A stretch of 64,000 nucleotides of DNA from Knoxdaviesia capensis. Taxonomy: Eukaryota; Ascomycota; Sordariomycetes; Microascales; Gondwanamycetaceae. The DNA lies in the NCBI GenBank assembly GCA_001510575.1, contig LNGK01000002.1, positions 3,026,144-3,090,143 on the forward strand, written 5' to 3'. The notes under the pieces were generated by a model that worked only from the letters and a program-made list of their open reading frames with translations, ran no database searches and was not told where the DNA came from. Shown here piece after piece: positions 23,580 through 34,989 of this stretch (its first letter is position 1; each line of letters begins with the position of its first letter). The position numbers and the translations under genes were made by a program.

Positions 23580-24740
23580 ATGGCGATCAAGCACAACCAG
23601 AAGCTCGTCAACAACCATTTCCGGAAGGATTGGCAGCGCCGTGTGCGCGTCCACTTCGACCAGGTACGATTCTGTTGTGTCCTTCATTTCGAGAGTCCGT
23701 GTGCGGGCCGGCGATGAATACTACCCGAAAGTTCACGACACGGGGCGGCCTTCGACATCTCGGGGCTATCGTCGATGGGTTCGATCGGAGCGGTTTCATT
23801 CTGAATATCACGGATACGGCTGTCCTGGACCAAAATGAAGCCATTCGATATCTTGACTTGTTAGGGTTTCAATGTCTGAAGTTTTGTCCAATGACCAGCC
23901 GACGTGATCCCCAATGACGCTCTTCTCACCATCGACGGTTGCTCAGACGCCTCGCCCAAGCCGATACACTCAATACATCAGGCCAATCGTTTACTAACTG
24001 CTTTCCTGCTGTCGTGTTCCCCCAACTATCTAGCCCGGAAAGAAGATCTCGCGCCGGACTGCCCGTCAGGTCAAGGCCGCTGCTGTTGCCCCTCGCCCTC
24101 TTGGTCTCTTGAGACCCGTTGTGAGATGCCCCAGCATCCGCTATAACCGCCGTCTCCGTGCCGGCCGCGGCTTCTCGCTGGCTGAGCTCAAGGTTAGCAT
24201 GACTTGACACGATATGGACATACGGGGTGATCAGTGATATATGATTCACAATGGCTTGGTCTCAATGCTAGATCCTCACTTGATCTTGCATTTACTGGCA
24301 TAGCTGGGGTTTCAGATTTCATATGCTCACACCTTCATGCCTGGAAATACTCTAACACTCCAACCCCCGCAATCTAGGCTGTCAACTTGTCCGCCCAGTT
24401 CGCCCGCACCATCGGTATCTCGGTCGACGGCCGCCGTGCCAACCTCTCCGAGGAGGGCCTCGCCCAGAACGTCGCCATCCTCCGCGACTACAAGAAGCGC
24501 CTGATCGTGCTCCCCAACTCGGACATTGATCTGACCAAGATCGCCACCAAGTCGAAGAACACCCACGAGGCTACCTACATCGACAAGACCGTCAAGGAGA
24601 TCAAGAAGTCCGACTTCCCCACCCCGGTTGAGGGTGGCGCCTACACCGCTCTGCGCCTGGCCCGCAGCAACGCTCGCCTGCTGGGCAAGCGTGAAAAGCG
24701 GGTACGTGATGCGGCTGCTGAGGAGGCGGCGAAGAAGTAA
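23580..24740 (+). CDS. 60S ribosomal protein eL13 (L13)
   Basis: Exons 23580-23663, 24034-24192 and 24378-24740 give 201 residues, matching yeast L13 (199). The start MAIKHNQKLVNNHFRKDWQR and the joined FDQ-PGKK, KAAAVAPRPLG, LRPVVRCPSIRYNRRLRAGR and GFSLAELK-AVNLS segments are diagnostic. The protein ends KREKRVRDAAAEEAAKK. It is a cytosolic large-subunit protein binding 28S rRNA. Introns 1 (370 nt) and 2 (185 nt) are long for this genome and both sit in phase 0 early in the gene, usual for fungal ribosomal protein genes. I looked in both for box C/D snoRNA motifs and found none that pair convincingly. Confidence 0.97.
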
Positions 24741-25418
24741 AGCGTTTTTTGTTTTGGGATTTTTTTCTACGGAATGGGAAAACAAATGCTCTTTTTTGTC
24801 TTTTATGGTCATGAACGAAAGGTAGAATTTTTTTCAAAAAAATTTCAAAAAATTCTCTCATCCAAACCAAAACGGACTGTCGAAATCCTGCCCTCCCCCG
24901 GAACGGAACACAGGAACCTCATGGGAAGCCGGCCTTGGGATTGCCGGCTTGATGCATTTTTCTTCTGATTAGCACTTTGCAAATGGTGGTTTCTGGGGTC
25001 TTAAACCTTTTTTCTTTTTTTTTCTGCTTGTCTCCTCAATTTCCTATCATTCCAACGGTTCATTATTGTTTTTATTATTATCAGGAGGGTACAACGGCTA
25101 AAATTAAGGTTCAATTTTGTTTTTCACATGCTCGTTGAGTGACTGAGCTTGATGGATGAAGATTTCATCTTCGATCTACGGGGTTACATGTCTGGTGTTC
25201 GAGGTTTACGAATTAGGCCCTTAGGGCTCGTCAGAGGGTGAAAATATGAACAAAAGAATATTTCATTAATTGATGCTGGCTCGGAACGATATGAGTAGAC
25301 TCGTGACATGGCATGGTAAGATGGCGGAAATAATAGGAGGACGTATTGGTATCATAAGAAGAGGGGAGAAGGGTTGTGAGAGACAATGGTGATTCGTTTC
25401 CGAAGACTTGGTAGGTAC
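24741..25418. other. Convergent intergenic spacer
   Basis: 678 bases holding the 3' UTRs of the eL13 and SmgGDS-like genes; T- and A-runs near 24745-24850 and 25005-25080. No gene seen. Confidence 0.55.
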
Positions 25419-27968
25419 TTAATTGTCCAGATCCTGAAGAAGCTTGCCGCCGGTCTTGATCAAGTCCTCCAACAAACTGCGGCGCAGCATCGGCATCTGG
25501 TCGCTGAAGAGGCGCATCAGCTCCGATGCCAGGACCAAGCAGTTCTCGATATCGACGCGCTTGAGGTTCTCCGGCTCGGGCGCCTTGGGCTCGGCCAGCG
25601 GCGTCGGCGGGTCCTGGCCCAGGCGGACGCCCCCGGAGAGGCTGCTGGTGCTGGCGGCGGGGCTGGTGACCATGTCCCCGTCCTCGTCGGCGATGCTGGC
25701 GGCGGCGGTGGCCACCGCGGCATCCATGATCGCGGCGTCGTGGCCGCCGAGCACCTCGACGAAGACCTGGAAGGCCTCGGCGATCTCCAGCACGCGCGCG
25801 ACCTCGCGGGCGCCGTCGCGCGAGCGCGCCATCAGCGCAAACACGAACCACGCCTCGCTGCGCGGCACGGCGAACTTGTCCTGCGTCACCAGGTAGGCCA
25901 GCGCGTGGCGCAGGCGCGGGTGGCTGGTGTAGAACGCGGCGCGCAGCTTCTCATCGGTGGCGGCAGCGGCGGCGGTGGGTGCGGTGACGGTGGCCGAGGC
26001 TAGCGGCGGCGCAGGGGACGTCACGCTGGTGGCCGGGGCGGTTGAGGGGCTCTCCTCGGTCGTGGTGGTGGTGGTGTCATCGGTGGGAGCGGGGGTGGGG
26101 CCGTCGACGTCGGGTGTCCAGTCCTGCAGGAGGAAGGGGACCGGGGTGGAGTGGAGCAGGCGGCAGGCGTTGGCCACGGCGCGGCCGGCCTCGATCTTGG
26201 TGGGCTGGGCGGTGGCGTCGTCGAAGGCGGCGATCAGCAGGCCCAGGTGGGTGATGGAGTGGGCCGGCGACGCCGGGTCGCGGCCGAGCGGGGCGCACAG
26301 GCGGCGCAGGTTCGCCGGACAGCCGATGACCAGCAGGCGGGCCAGCGACACGGCGGCAAACTGCACCTGGTCGTGGGCGGCAGCGTCGGCGGCCCACAGC
26401 CGCGGCAGCACGTCGTGGTCCAGCAGGCCGGCGTCGCCCAGCGCGGCCTTGTTGGCGGCCGGGATGGCGAAGTTCTTCAGACACGACAGCGCGGCGTGCT
26501 GCAGCTGCGCGTCGGTGGTCTCCGGGTCGGCCAGCAGGCGCACGAGTGCCGGGTGCACGGAGTTGGACGCCACGATGGCCACGCTGTGGTCGTCGGAGCG
26601 CGACAGGTTGCCGTAGGTCAGGCACGCGGCGGTCTGCAGGTCCGGGTGGCGGTAGTCGACCAGCCAGGCGGTCAGCGTGTCGCGGATCAGGCCGGGGTGG
26701 CCGATGGCGTTGGACGAGAAGACTTCGAGCGAGGTGAACTCGGCGATCAGATTCATGAAGGTCTTGCGGATGTTGTCCATCTGCGAGTGCAGAAACTCTT
26801 CCTCGTCCTCGTCTTCGTCCTCATCGTCGTGGGCGGTAGAGTCGGCGGCCGGGTGGGGCCGTTCCGACTCGGGTTTGGGCGGAGGCGCGGGGAAGCTGGT
26901 AAAGGCAACGGCGAAGGCATCGAAGAAGGCCCGCAGCGCGGCGGGGCTCTCGACGAGGGCTGAGCGCATATCACCGCTGGCGAGGTAGAGTAGAGCCGCT
27001 GAGGTGACGGGAACGAACATGGACAGGCCAAGAGAGACCTCTGTGCTGGAAGCCAGATCGAACAAGGTCGACGGCACGGTGATATCCCCACCAATGACTT
27101 CTTCGTCTATTGGTTGCGTATGTTAGTCAAGCACGCACGACGAGTGATTGCGTGGAACAGAGAGACTCGTACCATGTTTGGCCATGAAGGTGATGATGTT
27201 TGCACCCATGGACACCGAGCCGGTGGCCTTAGCTGACAGGATCTGGGTGATATAGGCCAGTATCTTCTCACTGACACCGGCTTTGGAGGCGGCGATCTGG
27301 GCGGGATCTAGGCTGTGTTAGCTAGAAGACAGATTGGCGGCAGAGCAGACTCAAATTGCACACACCATAGTCGACCATGATGTTGTATAGCACGGGAAAT
27401 ACCAGAGCGGACACCTCGGGGATGTTCAGCAGATCCGCGATGATCGAGAAGTAGCCATCGTCGATGATGATGTCTCTATTCTCGTCTGAGACACGGAGAA
27501 GGGGTTAGGGTTAGTGGACATGTCCTCATATACACCCAAAGAGCAGACACTCCGGCTCATGTCTTACTGGTATCTGCGCAGACATTTCCAGTCAGGCGCA
27601 AAATTTGATGTTTCAGCGAGGCTGAAGCATCTGCATCTTGGAGGTACGGCAGGTAGAATCTCAAGATGCCGAACTTTGCGATTGGGAGACGATACGGGAC
27701 TGATGTATTGGAGTTGAGTCAGTGAGAGCCCGGACAAGTCAACGGCAAGCAATATCAACCAAGGAGCCCATGGTATATATATACCTTCTCTTGCACAATC
27801 GGCGAGTTTCTGAGTCAGGGTTACTGCGGATTCACCGCCAGCCTTGACGAGGGCCTCAACATAGGCCAGGCCATTGTGGGCCAGAGCAGCGTTGACGGCC
27901 GGCGGATTGGTGTCTTTATAGGACAGCAGGAGAGTCTCGAGGTCACTGAAGCTTGTAAGTGAGGCCAT
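25419..27968 (-). CDS. Armadillo-repeat GTPase dissociation stimulator-like protein (SmgGDS/Rap1GDS1 type)
   Basis: Five exons, 27968-27785, 27699-27568, 27485-27366, 27307-27173 and 27106-25419, all joined in phase 1, give 752 residues. The first four exons each carry roughly one helical repeat, for example ILRFYLPYLQDADASASLKH, YFSIIADLLNIPEVSALVFP and VSEKILAYITQILSAKATGS, typical armadillo (ARM) repeats. The large last exon continues with ARM repeats (TAACLTYGNLSRSDDHSVAI, then LSCLKNFAIPAANKAALGDA). A Thr/Ala-rich loop follows near residue 500, and the protein ends in a conserved block (DIENCLVLASELMRLFSDQM). SmgGDS proteins bind Rho/Rap-type small GTPases with basic tails. In yeast-like fungi the counterpart is absent or diverged, so the role here is inference. 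The identical phase of all introns suggests the repeats grew by exon duplication. A divergent promoter is shared with the DUF8035 gene, now split by the retroelement. Confidence 0.75.
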
Positions 27969-28567
27969 GATAGAGTTGGGGGGGTCTTTCTATTTCTTAT
28001 TGAGCTTGACTTCTGTGGAAAGTGGATCTTCGGAGGAGGCCGGTCTGGAGGTGCAATTTGGAGATAGGGAGAAGACCGAGAAGTCTACCACCAAGCTCTG
28101 TCAAGCTTCTTGATTTGAGAATGAAGATGGGAACTGGAAAGACAGAGATATATAGAAGTAACAAAAGGGGCTGGGAAAAAGCGAAGGGTGGTAACTTGAC
28201 GCGGCAAGATTAGTATTCACGGCCGGAGAAGAGCCAAGGACAAAGGAACCAGGTAACGGGGGCCTCAGCAAGCATATGTGTGAGAGAGGAGAGAATCTTG
28301 ACGGGCAAGTAAAAAAAAAGCCCCAAGAAAAAAACGAAGTTATCAGTGTAGGGACGGCAAGATACGAAAAGAAACGGGAATTGAGATAAGAAAAAAAAGA
28401 AAAGAACAATCCTTGCGCCCAAGTGCAGGGGAAAAGAAAAAAAAAAAGAAGCCAAGAGGAAGAAGAGCAAACAAATCGTGGAAATTTCTCTGTGGAGGTG
28501 ATACGGCGAATAGAGTTAGGGTTAGGGTGCTGTCAGCCTAGGCGGCGCGGATTGCAGACGGGGCGGG
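27969..28567. other. Upstream region of the SmgGDS-like gene
   Basis: 600 bases between its ATG and the retrotransposon. The plus strand is A-rich, so the coding-strand leader is T/C-rich. A double telomere-type motif GTTAGGGTTAGGG lies at 28515-28527, 40 bases before the element. The last five bases (28563-28567, GCGGG) are the left copy of the target-site duplication. Confidence 0.6.
28563..28567. repeat. Target-site duplication, left copy (GCGGG)
   Basis: The five bases immediately before the left LTR, GCGGG, are repeated at 34201-34205 immediately after the right LTR, as expected for LTR-retrotransposon integration. Confidence 0.85.
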
Positions 28568-28768
28568 TGTAAATAGGAAGGACGGAAATGCGTGGATCAC
28601 GTGACCGGTGGGCTGAAGCCTAGTTCTGGCTAGCCTATAAATGCTAGACTTCTATCTATTTCTAGTCTAGCCTATTTCTTCCTCCTATATCTAACTTTTT
28701 ATATATATACTTAATTATTAAGTTTATTTCTATTAACTTATCTATTTTTCCTTAGTAAGCTAGTAATA
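28568..28768 (+). repeat. 5' LTR (201 bp)
   Basis: Starts TGTAAATAGGAAGGACGG and is colinear without gaps with the 3' LTR. The outer half keeps TpG and CpA (ATGCGTGGATCACGTGACC), whereas the inner half has nearly every CpA changed to TpA relative to the 3' LTR. Confidence 0.93.
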
Positions 28769-30008
28769 GATTATAAGACTAAGCTTAATTTAAGTAAGAT
28801 AGTTTATTTATCTTTTATTTTCTTTTATTCTAATTAATTTTTTTTTTCCCTCTTCTTCTCTCCTATTTTCTATAAGCCGATAGTCGGCCTATAAAGCCAT
28901 TAGTAAAGTAACTAATTACATATTAATAATAAATCGTAGTCGTCGTTTAACCGCTCCCAACGTAGTTACTAACCTAATTATTCAACCGAATTCTCAAGTT
29001 TCGACTCCGTTAATATTAACGGAATTTTCTCGTTCCCCCTCTCCCGTCTCTAACTCTAATCTTAGACTTATTACTAACGTTAATCCTTAATAATTCTAAC
29101 TAGTTCCTAATAAAAGATCTATAATTCCGAGTTTTCCTAGTTTTTTTCATACGCTTACTATAACCGTAAACGTACCTCCCTTAACCTAACGACCTCCTTC
29201 CGCTTATACCGTATTATCCCCGTCTTTATATTCCGTCGTTATAGAGGATTTTATTCCGTTACCTATAATAACGAGTACTAACTAAGTAATTAATCTATCT
29301 AAATAGAAGTAGACCCTTAATTAATAATACTAGCTAACGGATAGCCGTACTTAGCGTACTTAGGCTCTATCTTTTCGTATTATAATTATCTATATTAGTT
29401 TAAAGCCTAATAATTTCGGTTATCTTAATAAGTAAAATAATCTACTTATAAGAGGCGAAATACTAAAGAATATATCTAGTATTATAAGATAAATTATAAT
29501 TAATAGTACGAATATTTCTAATATCTAGAATAAGCTATCTAATCGCTTTAACTATAATAGCTAGAAGACTAAGTTCTAAGTATTAGAAGATCTATTAGAT
29601 ATTAATACTTATACGATAAAGAAAAGTAAAAAGTTTATTACTTTTCTTTTACGCTTCGATTAGAAGTAATTAGAGGTTTAGCGTTATAGAGCTAAAATCA
29701 CTAATAAGATTAGAACTATATTACTACTAATAGTAACGAAGGATACGTTTAATACTAAAACGTAAGTTACTACGCGGATTATAGTATAGTTAGATAGGAC
29801 TTCGGACGAGCACTATAGATAGTTAGTATAGTTATTTTAGGAACGAGAAAGGGTTATAAAGGACCTAAAAAAGTTAGATCGAAGAGATAACTCGAAGTCT
29901 AATAATAAGTTTAGTTCGAACGATAAAAATAATAATAATAATACTCGTAATAATAGCGCTAGCTAGAGTAACTAGAAGAATAAGCCTAGTTTATAACTTA
30001 TAATTTAA

Positions 30009-30050
30009 TATAGATATTATAACCGTCTTAGTTATAAAGAGCGCGACTAT
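30009..30050 (+). pseudogene. Gag zinc-knuckle remnant
   Basis: Fourteen codons keep the spacing of a CX2CX4HX4C knuckle, but all three cysteine positions and the histidine position now read as tyrosine (TAT). TGY to TAY and CAY to TAY are exactly the changes RIP makes. The intervening residues (N-R-L-S and K-E-R-D) remain. This places gag in the first third of the element on the plus strand. Confidence 0.75.
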
Positions 30051-31259
30051 TAGATTAAAGCTCGTAAGTAATAGTAATAATAGAAGTCTTCTACTATACT
30101 TAGTAACGTAAACGTAAGCGCGAATATAACTAGTTATAAAAGAGTTATAAGTATAATAGTACTAACTAATTATACGTTTAAGAGATATTAAAAGATTATA
30201 AGTAAGTCTTCCTTTTCTTCTTCTTTTCTTATTAATACTAAAGAATATTTTAAAGAAGTAATTAGCTATAACCTATTTACTTACTTATTAAGCTATTCTA
30301 GAACGGATTAGTTATTTAATATAGGTACGTCTATATACTCTATAAACGATAAGCGATAGTTTAAGAAAGGGACTATTAAAGAGACTCGAGTACGTATAAT
30401 TATAAGTAGAGGACCTATCTATATTATAAAGCGTAGAAATATTATTATTAATATTAAGACTTCGTCTAGTATTATTTCCGTACGTATTAAAGATATCTTA
30501 CTAACTATAATATTTCTAATTTATATCTTTAACGGTAAGGTTCTTTACCGTAATAGTAGTAAGATTCTAGGTAATAGTATTTTTAATACTAAAAACGTCT
30601 TAATTTTAGAGATTAACGTAGAAAACCGTAGGTTCTTTATACGAGTTATAACCTCTAGTAAACCTATTATCTAGAAGCCTATATATATTCCTATTATCCG
30701 TAATTTTATACTAGAGGAGACCGTCTCTCTAAAACCGTCTAAGGAGATTACTTATAAATTATTTAGTTATTATAGTTACTTTATAAAAGACTATAATTTT
30801 AGTTCTAAATATCCCCCCTTAAAAGATATTCGTAGTTATAATTATTACTACTAGAATAATAATCTTAGTTCTAGGCGTCCCCCTATAAAAGACGCTCGTA
30901 GTATACGTTACTACTAGAAAAACGCTAGTTCTAGTAGTCTCTATATAAAAGACTAGTATTCGTCTAATTATTCTAATAGACGAACTAATATTAATCGATA
31001 CCTAAAAGCTTTACGTAAGTATTAAGTATACGTTAACGCTTACGCCTAATATATAAACGACTAGGATATCTAAGTACCGAGGTTCTCCTAAAGATACTAT
31101 AGTCTATTAAAGGAGTATTAGTAAATAAATCGAGTATAAAAGCGTATATTAACGATTTAGGCCTATATAAGGCGTACGAGATTTTAAAAATCTTAAAGTT
31201 TAAGCTAAAGGATAGATAAACGAGAGCTAAACGAATTAGCTAGGTATTATATTATAACG

Positions 31260-33600
31260 TTATTAAGATATCGGTATAAACTTTTAAAGGAGAGCGGTTC
31301 TTTCTCGTTATTATAGATAATTTTTCTAAAATAAAGTTTATCTATATTCTAAATAAAAAGTCGAAAGCTAGTAACGAAATTAAGAATATAATTTAGTATA
31401 TAATAAATATTACTAACTCTATTCTAGAGTTAATTATTATAGATAACGGAACGGACGTATAGATTAGGATAATTACTAAGTTTACGAACCGAATTAGTTC
31501 GAAAGTTAATCCCTCCCTTACTTATAGCTACGTATATAGCGGTAGTACTAAAAGAGCTATAAAAGAGCTAGTAATCCGTATAAGGGTAACTATAATATAG
31601 TAAAGTATTCCGATATACCTATAGGGATATATCTTAGAAGCTATTACTTAACTAATTAATCTAACGGTTAATAGCTATAGTTCTAGTCCTACGGAACGTT
31701 AGTAGAGCTAGATACCCGTAGCTAAAAGATAGGATTTTTATCTAAATATTATATACTTACGAACTTTAGGTTCCTATATAATTATTTACGTACCTATAGA
31801 GGTTAGGGCGCGCGTAAATAATACTAATTTACTTAGTAAATTTACTTTACGAGGAGAATTTAGCTTATTAGTTAGTTACTAAGGTATATATTTATATAAA
31901 GTATAGGTACCTAAATTCCGAAAAGTCTAGATTTCGTCTAATATAAGAATTCTAGAGGACTTAGAAGAGAAACTACCTAAAGTTTTAAAATCGTAGCTAA
32001 AGGGAACTTTTACTAAAAAGAAGATTATACGTATAGTTACTTAGAATAGAGAATAAGTGGATTTCGATAACCTAGTTATTACGTATAAGTATAATAACCT
32101 AATACGACGACTTACTAAAAAAAGTTCGGATACTAGTCCTAATACTATTAATTTAACGACTTATATTAACGAATCTACCGATTAGCCTAATAATTTAATT
32201 AAGGCTAGCTTTTCTAATCTAATAACGATAATATTAGCTCTAAGGGGCGCGAATACTAACGAATAGTTAGATGCTAGACTTATAGAATTAATAAATATAT
32301 TTAACTATAGAGTCTTCGAATTTATTAAGTTACTACTATCTAGATATAGGTTAATTACGGCTAAATAGGTACTAAAGTCTAAATACGACGAGTATAGATA
32401 GATTATTAAATAGAAAGCACGTATTATAGCCTATAGATTTTAATAGCGTGAGGGCTTCGATTATTAAGAAACCTTCGCCGTAATATCGCACGCTACGATA
32501 TAGAGAGTAATATTAGCTATCGTAGCTAAAGAATATTTAGCTATATAATAGTTAGACGTTATAGTAGCTTTCTTATACGGACTCTTAGAAGAGGAGGTAT
32601 ATATACGATAATACGAAGGAATAGTTTAACTAATATACGAAATTAGACGATATGATCCGGATTTCGTCCGTAACTTAGGATAGATAGAGAAGTCGTTTAT
32701 TTATCTAAAACGAGTATTATACGGTCTAAAATAAGCTAGCCGATAATAGTAGCTAAGACTCTACGATATACTTCTACGTATAGGTTTTACGAGATTATAA
32801 ATAGATAAAGCGTTATTCTACTAATAGAAAGACGGTATAATCCTAGTTATATATATAGATAATATTCTATACTTTAGTCGAAAAGAGTATATACTAACTA
32901 ACTTTAAACTAGAACTCTAAGAGTATCTAAAAGTAAACTTAATAGGTAAGCTATAGTAGTTATTAGGAGTAGTAATCGGTATTAACTTTAACTCTTATTC
33001 TATATACTAGATATAATATATAGAAGCGATTATAGTAAACGCTAGATTTAATATCTCTCTAATATAACCGGTATCTATTCCGATATTAGGTATTAACTTA
33101 ACTATTTTAGATAGTAAAAGGCTTTCTATTAATAATATAGATAGATATCGATCCCTAATTAGATAACTTATCTATATAACTATAATAACGAGACTCGATT
33201 TAGTATTTTCTATTTACTACTACGTAGTATTTACTAATTATATAATTATTCCTTTATTCGTATTACTAAGACGGATCGTTAGATACTTATTAGCGATAAC
33301 GAACTTATCCTTAAGATATAAGAGACCTTCTAAGCTAGACTTTTCGCCTATATTAATAGTTAGCTTTTCTAATACTAGTTATAACTCTATACTAAATAGT
33401 CGCTCTATTATAAGATAGGTCCTATTAATCTAAGGCGGTCCGGTCGCCTAGGTAAGTAGAAAGTAAGTAGTTATTACCTAATCGACTATCGAGGCTAAAT
33501 ATATAGTAGTAAATATAGCTACTAAGGAAGCTTTATAGCTACGTAATTTCCTATATAAAATTAACCGCTCTTATAATATCCGCTTACGTATCGATAATAC
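31260..33600 (+). pseudogene. Pol remnant: integrase, reverse transcriptase, RNase H
   Basis: Fossil motifs in plus orientation: an integrase core strand (GERFFLVIIDNFSK, from 31289) and IIIDNGT (about 31434-31454); the Copia RT segment read as LDV.VAFLYGLLEEEVY from 32552; the RT active site at 32852-32863, which reads Y-I-D-N where the family has Y-V-D-D; and an RNase H stretch SRK-VVIT-STIEAKY from 33455. Dashes are TAA/TAG stops at former glutamine codons (CAA/CAG), again the RIP pattern. Domain order gives the Copia assignment. Nothing here is translatable. Confidence 0.88.
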
Positions 33601-33999
33601 TAGTACTCTTAAGCTTATTAATAACCCGAGATTCTATAATAAAAATAAGTATATATACCCGAAATTTCATCTAATTCGGGAATCCGTTCGTTCTAAGTTT
33701 TTATCTATTAAATATATTCTAAATACGGAATAAATAGCTAATATCTTAACTAAGCTACTTAGTTTCTAGCTTTATAACTGATTTCGAAGTACTCTAATAA
33801 AATAAGATACGTTTTTTTTTCCTTTATAAAGGTTTTTAGGTTTTTATATATTTTCTTTTCCTACGCTTCCTATACTAAAGTTTTTTTTTTAATAATATTT
33901 TCTTCCTCTACTAAAGTTTTTTTTTTTCTTAATAATAGTATTCCTATATTATTTATTTCGAGGGGCGCATATTAGGAACGTATTTACGTCCGAGGGGCG

Positions 34000-34200
34000 T
34001 GTAAATAAGAAGGACGGAAATGCGTAGATCACGTGACCGGTAGGCTGAAGCCTGGTTCTAGCTAGCCTATAAATGCTAGACTTCTATCTATTTCTAGTCT
34101 AGCCCATTTCTTCCTCCTACATCCAACTTTTTATGCACATACTCAATTATCAAGTTCATTTCCATCAACTTATCCATTTTTCCTCAGCAAGCCAGCAACA
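34000..34200 (+). repeat. 3' LTR (201 bp)
   Basis: Same length as the left LTR. A short purine-rich stretch (gaggggcg) lies directly before it as a probable polypurine tract. The inner (left) half is mutated TpG to TpA, while the outer (right) half is intact and CpA-rich (CTCAGCAAGCCAGCAACA), the mirror image of the 5' LTR. Confidence 0.93.
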
Positions 34201-34205
34201 GCGGG
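34201..34205. repeat. Target-site duplication, right copy (GCGGG)
   Basis: GCGGG directly after the CA end of the right LTR; matches 28563-28567. Confidence 0.85.
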
Positions 34206-34989
34206 GCGGGGTGGAGTATTAGGGTTAGGAGTCAGGGTTGGATTTCAGGAACCGATGGCGAGGTTTTTAGTTCCAGGGGTCTTCAGGTGCTGGGATTCCA
34301 GTGGGCGGCTGGTCTGGGTTAGGGGCCGTCGGAGCTGAAAGGCCCTGAAGACTTGCAGGCTACACGCGCTGTAAATTTCGGACTTAGCCACCCTCTTCAG
34401 GCGAGTCCCACCTGAACTGCACCTGTCATTGGCCCCAAGTCGCTCTTAACAGAGTGTGTCCCGAATCCAACTAAATACATGAAGCATTGCCCATCTGATC
34501 TGTTAATGAGTGACTTCGGGCTCATGACTTCGTCATGCTGCATTTTCTGGTTTTTGCAGCCTGTTATTATATATATATATATATATATCTTTTTTTTTTA
34601 ATGGAGGCCGCCGCTTGCCTCACTTTGATGCGCCGATGACGCATGTATTTCTTTTCCTCGTGAGTGTTCTCGCTTAAAGTTCCGTGATCTTTCACCTTTT
34701 TTTTTTTATAGATATTTTTTTTCTCCTTCAATTTACAAAAAGAGAATTCAGCTGAAATCGAAATCTAGTGATAGTGGCTTGTGATCGTGGGAGATTCTTT
34801 TATGTCTGACTGCTCTTCTCTTCCTTCCCTCATCTTGTCGATTTACCCCGCCTGCACTATACAAACAGTTGCGAATAGACTCCATTCACTTATAGCCAGT
34901 TTCCGTCTCTTTTTTTTGAGCTTTTCTTTTCTTTATGTTTTTTGATCTATTAATACTGCATACATCAACTCCCTCTCCGGCATCTTCCA
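34206..34989. other. Upstream region of the DUF8035 gene
   Basis: 784 bases of unmutated unique sequence. It holds TTAGGGTTAGG (34219-34229), a (TA)n run (about 34568-34588) and T-rich leader segments (34699-34722, 34910-34945). No gene seen. Confidence 0.6.
34568..34588. repeat. (TA)n microsatellite
   Basis: About ten TA units followed by a T run, in the upstream region of the DUF8035 gene. Confidence 0.9.

Larger units (their letters stand above)
28568..34200 (+). mobile_element. Ty1/Copia LTR retrotransposon, RIP-degenerated
   Basis: A 5633-bp element bounded by 201-bp LTRs with TG...CA ends (the left end-pair now TG...TA) and a 5-bp target duplication. Remains of coding domains lie in the order gag zinc knuckle (30009), integrase (31289-31457), reverse transcriptase (32552-32866), RNase H (33455-33502). 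Integrase before reverse transcriptase is the Copia (Pseudoviridae) order. The interior is A/T-rich, very rich in TpA and almost free of CpA and TpG, while CpG is still common. This is the footprint of repeat-induced point mutation on both strands. Every frame is full of stops, so the element cannot move by itself. It sits between the SmgGDS-like and DUF8035 genes in their shared upstream region and explains the complete loss of open frames from 28.6 to 34.2 kb. Confidence 0.95.

Noticed and set aside
23664..24033. Possible snoRNA in the long first intron of the eL13 gene
   Set aside because: A near C-box (GCGATGA) and two CTGA boxes exist, but the C-box has a mismatch and no terminal stem pairs the ends.
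28501..28530. Telomere end or internal telomere
   Set aside because: Only two TTAGGG units, unique genes on both sides; a short motif, not a telomeric array.
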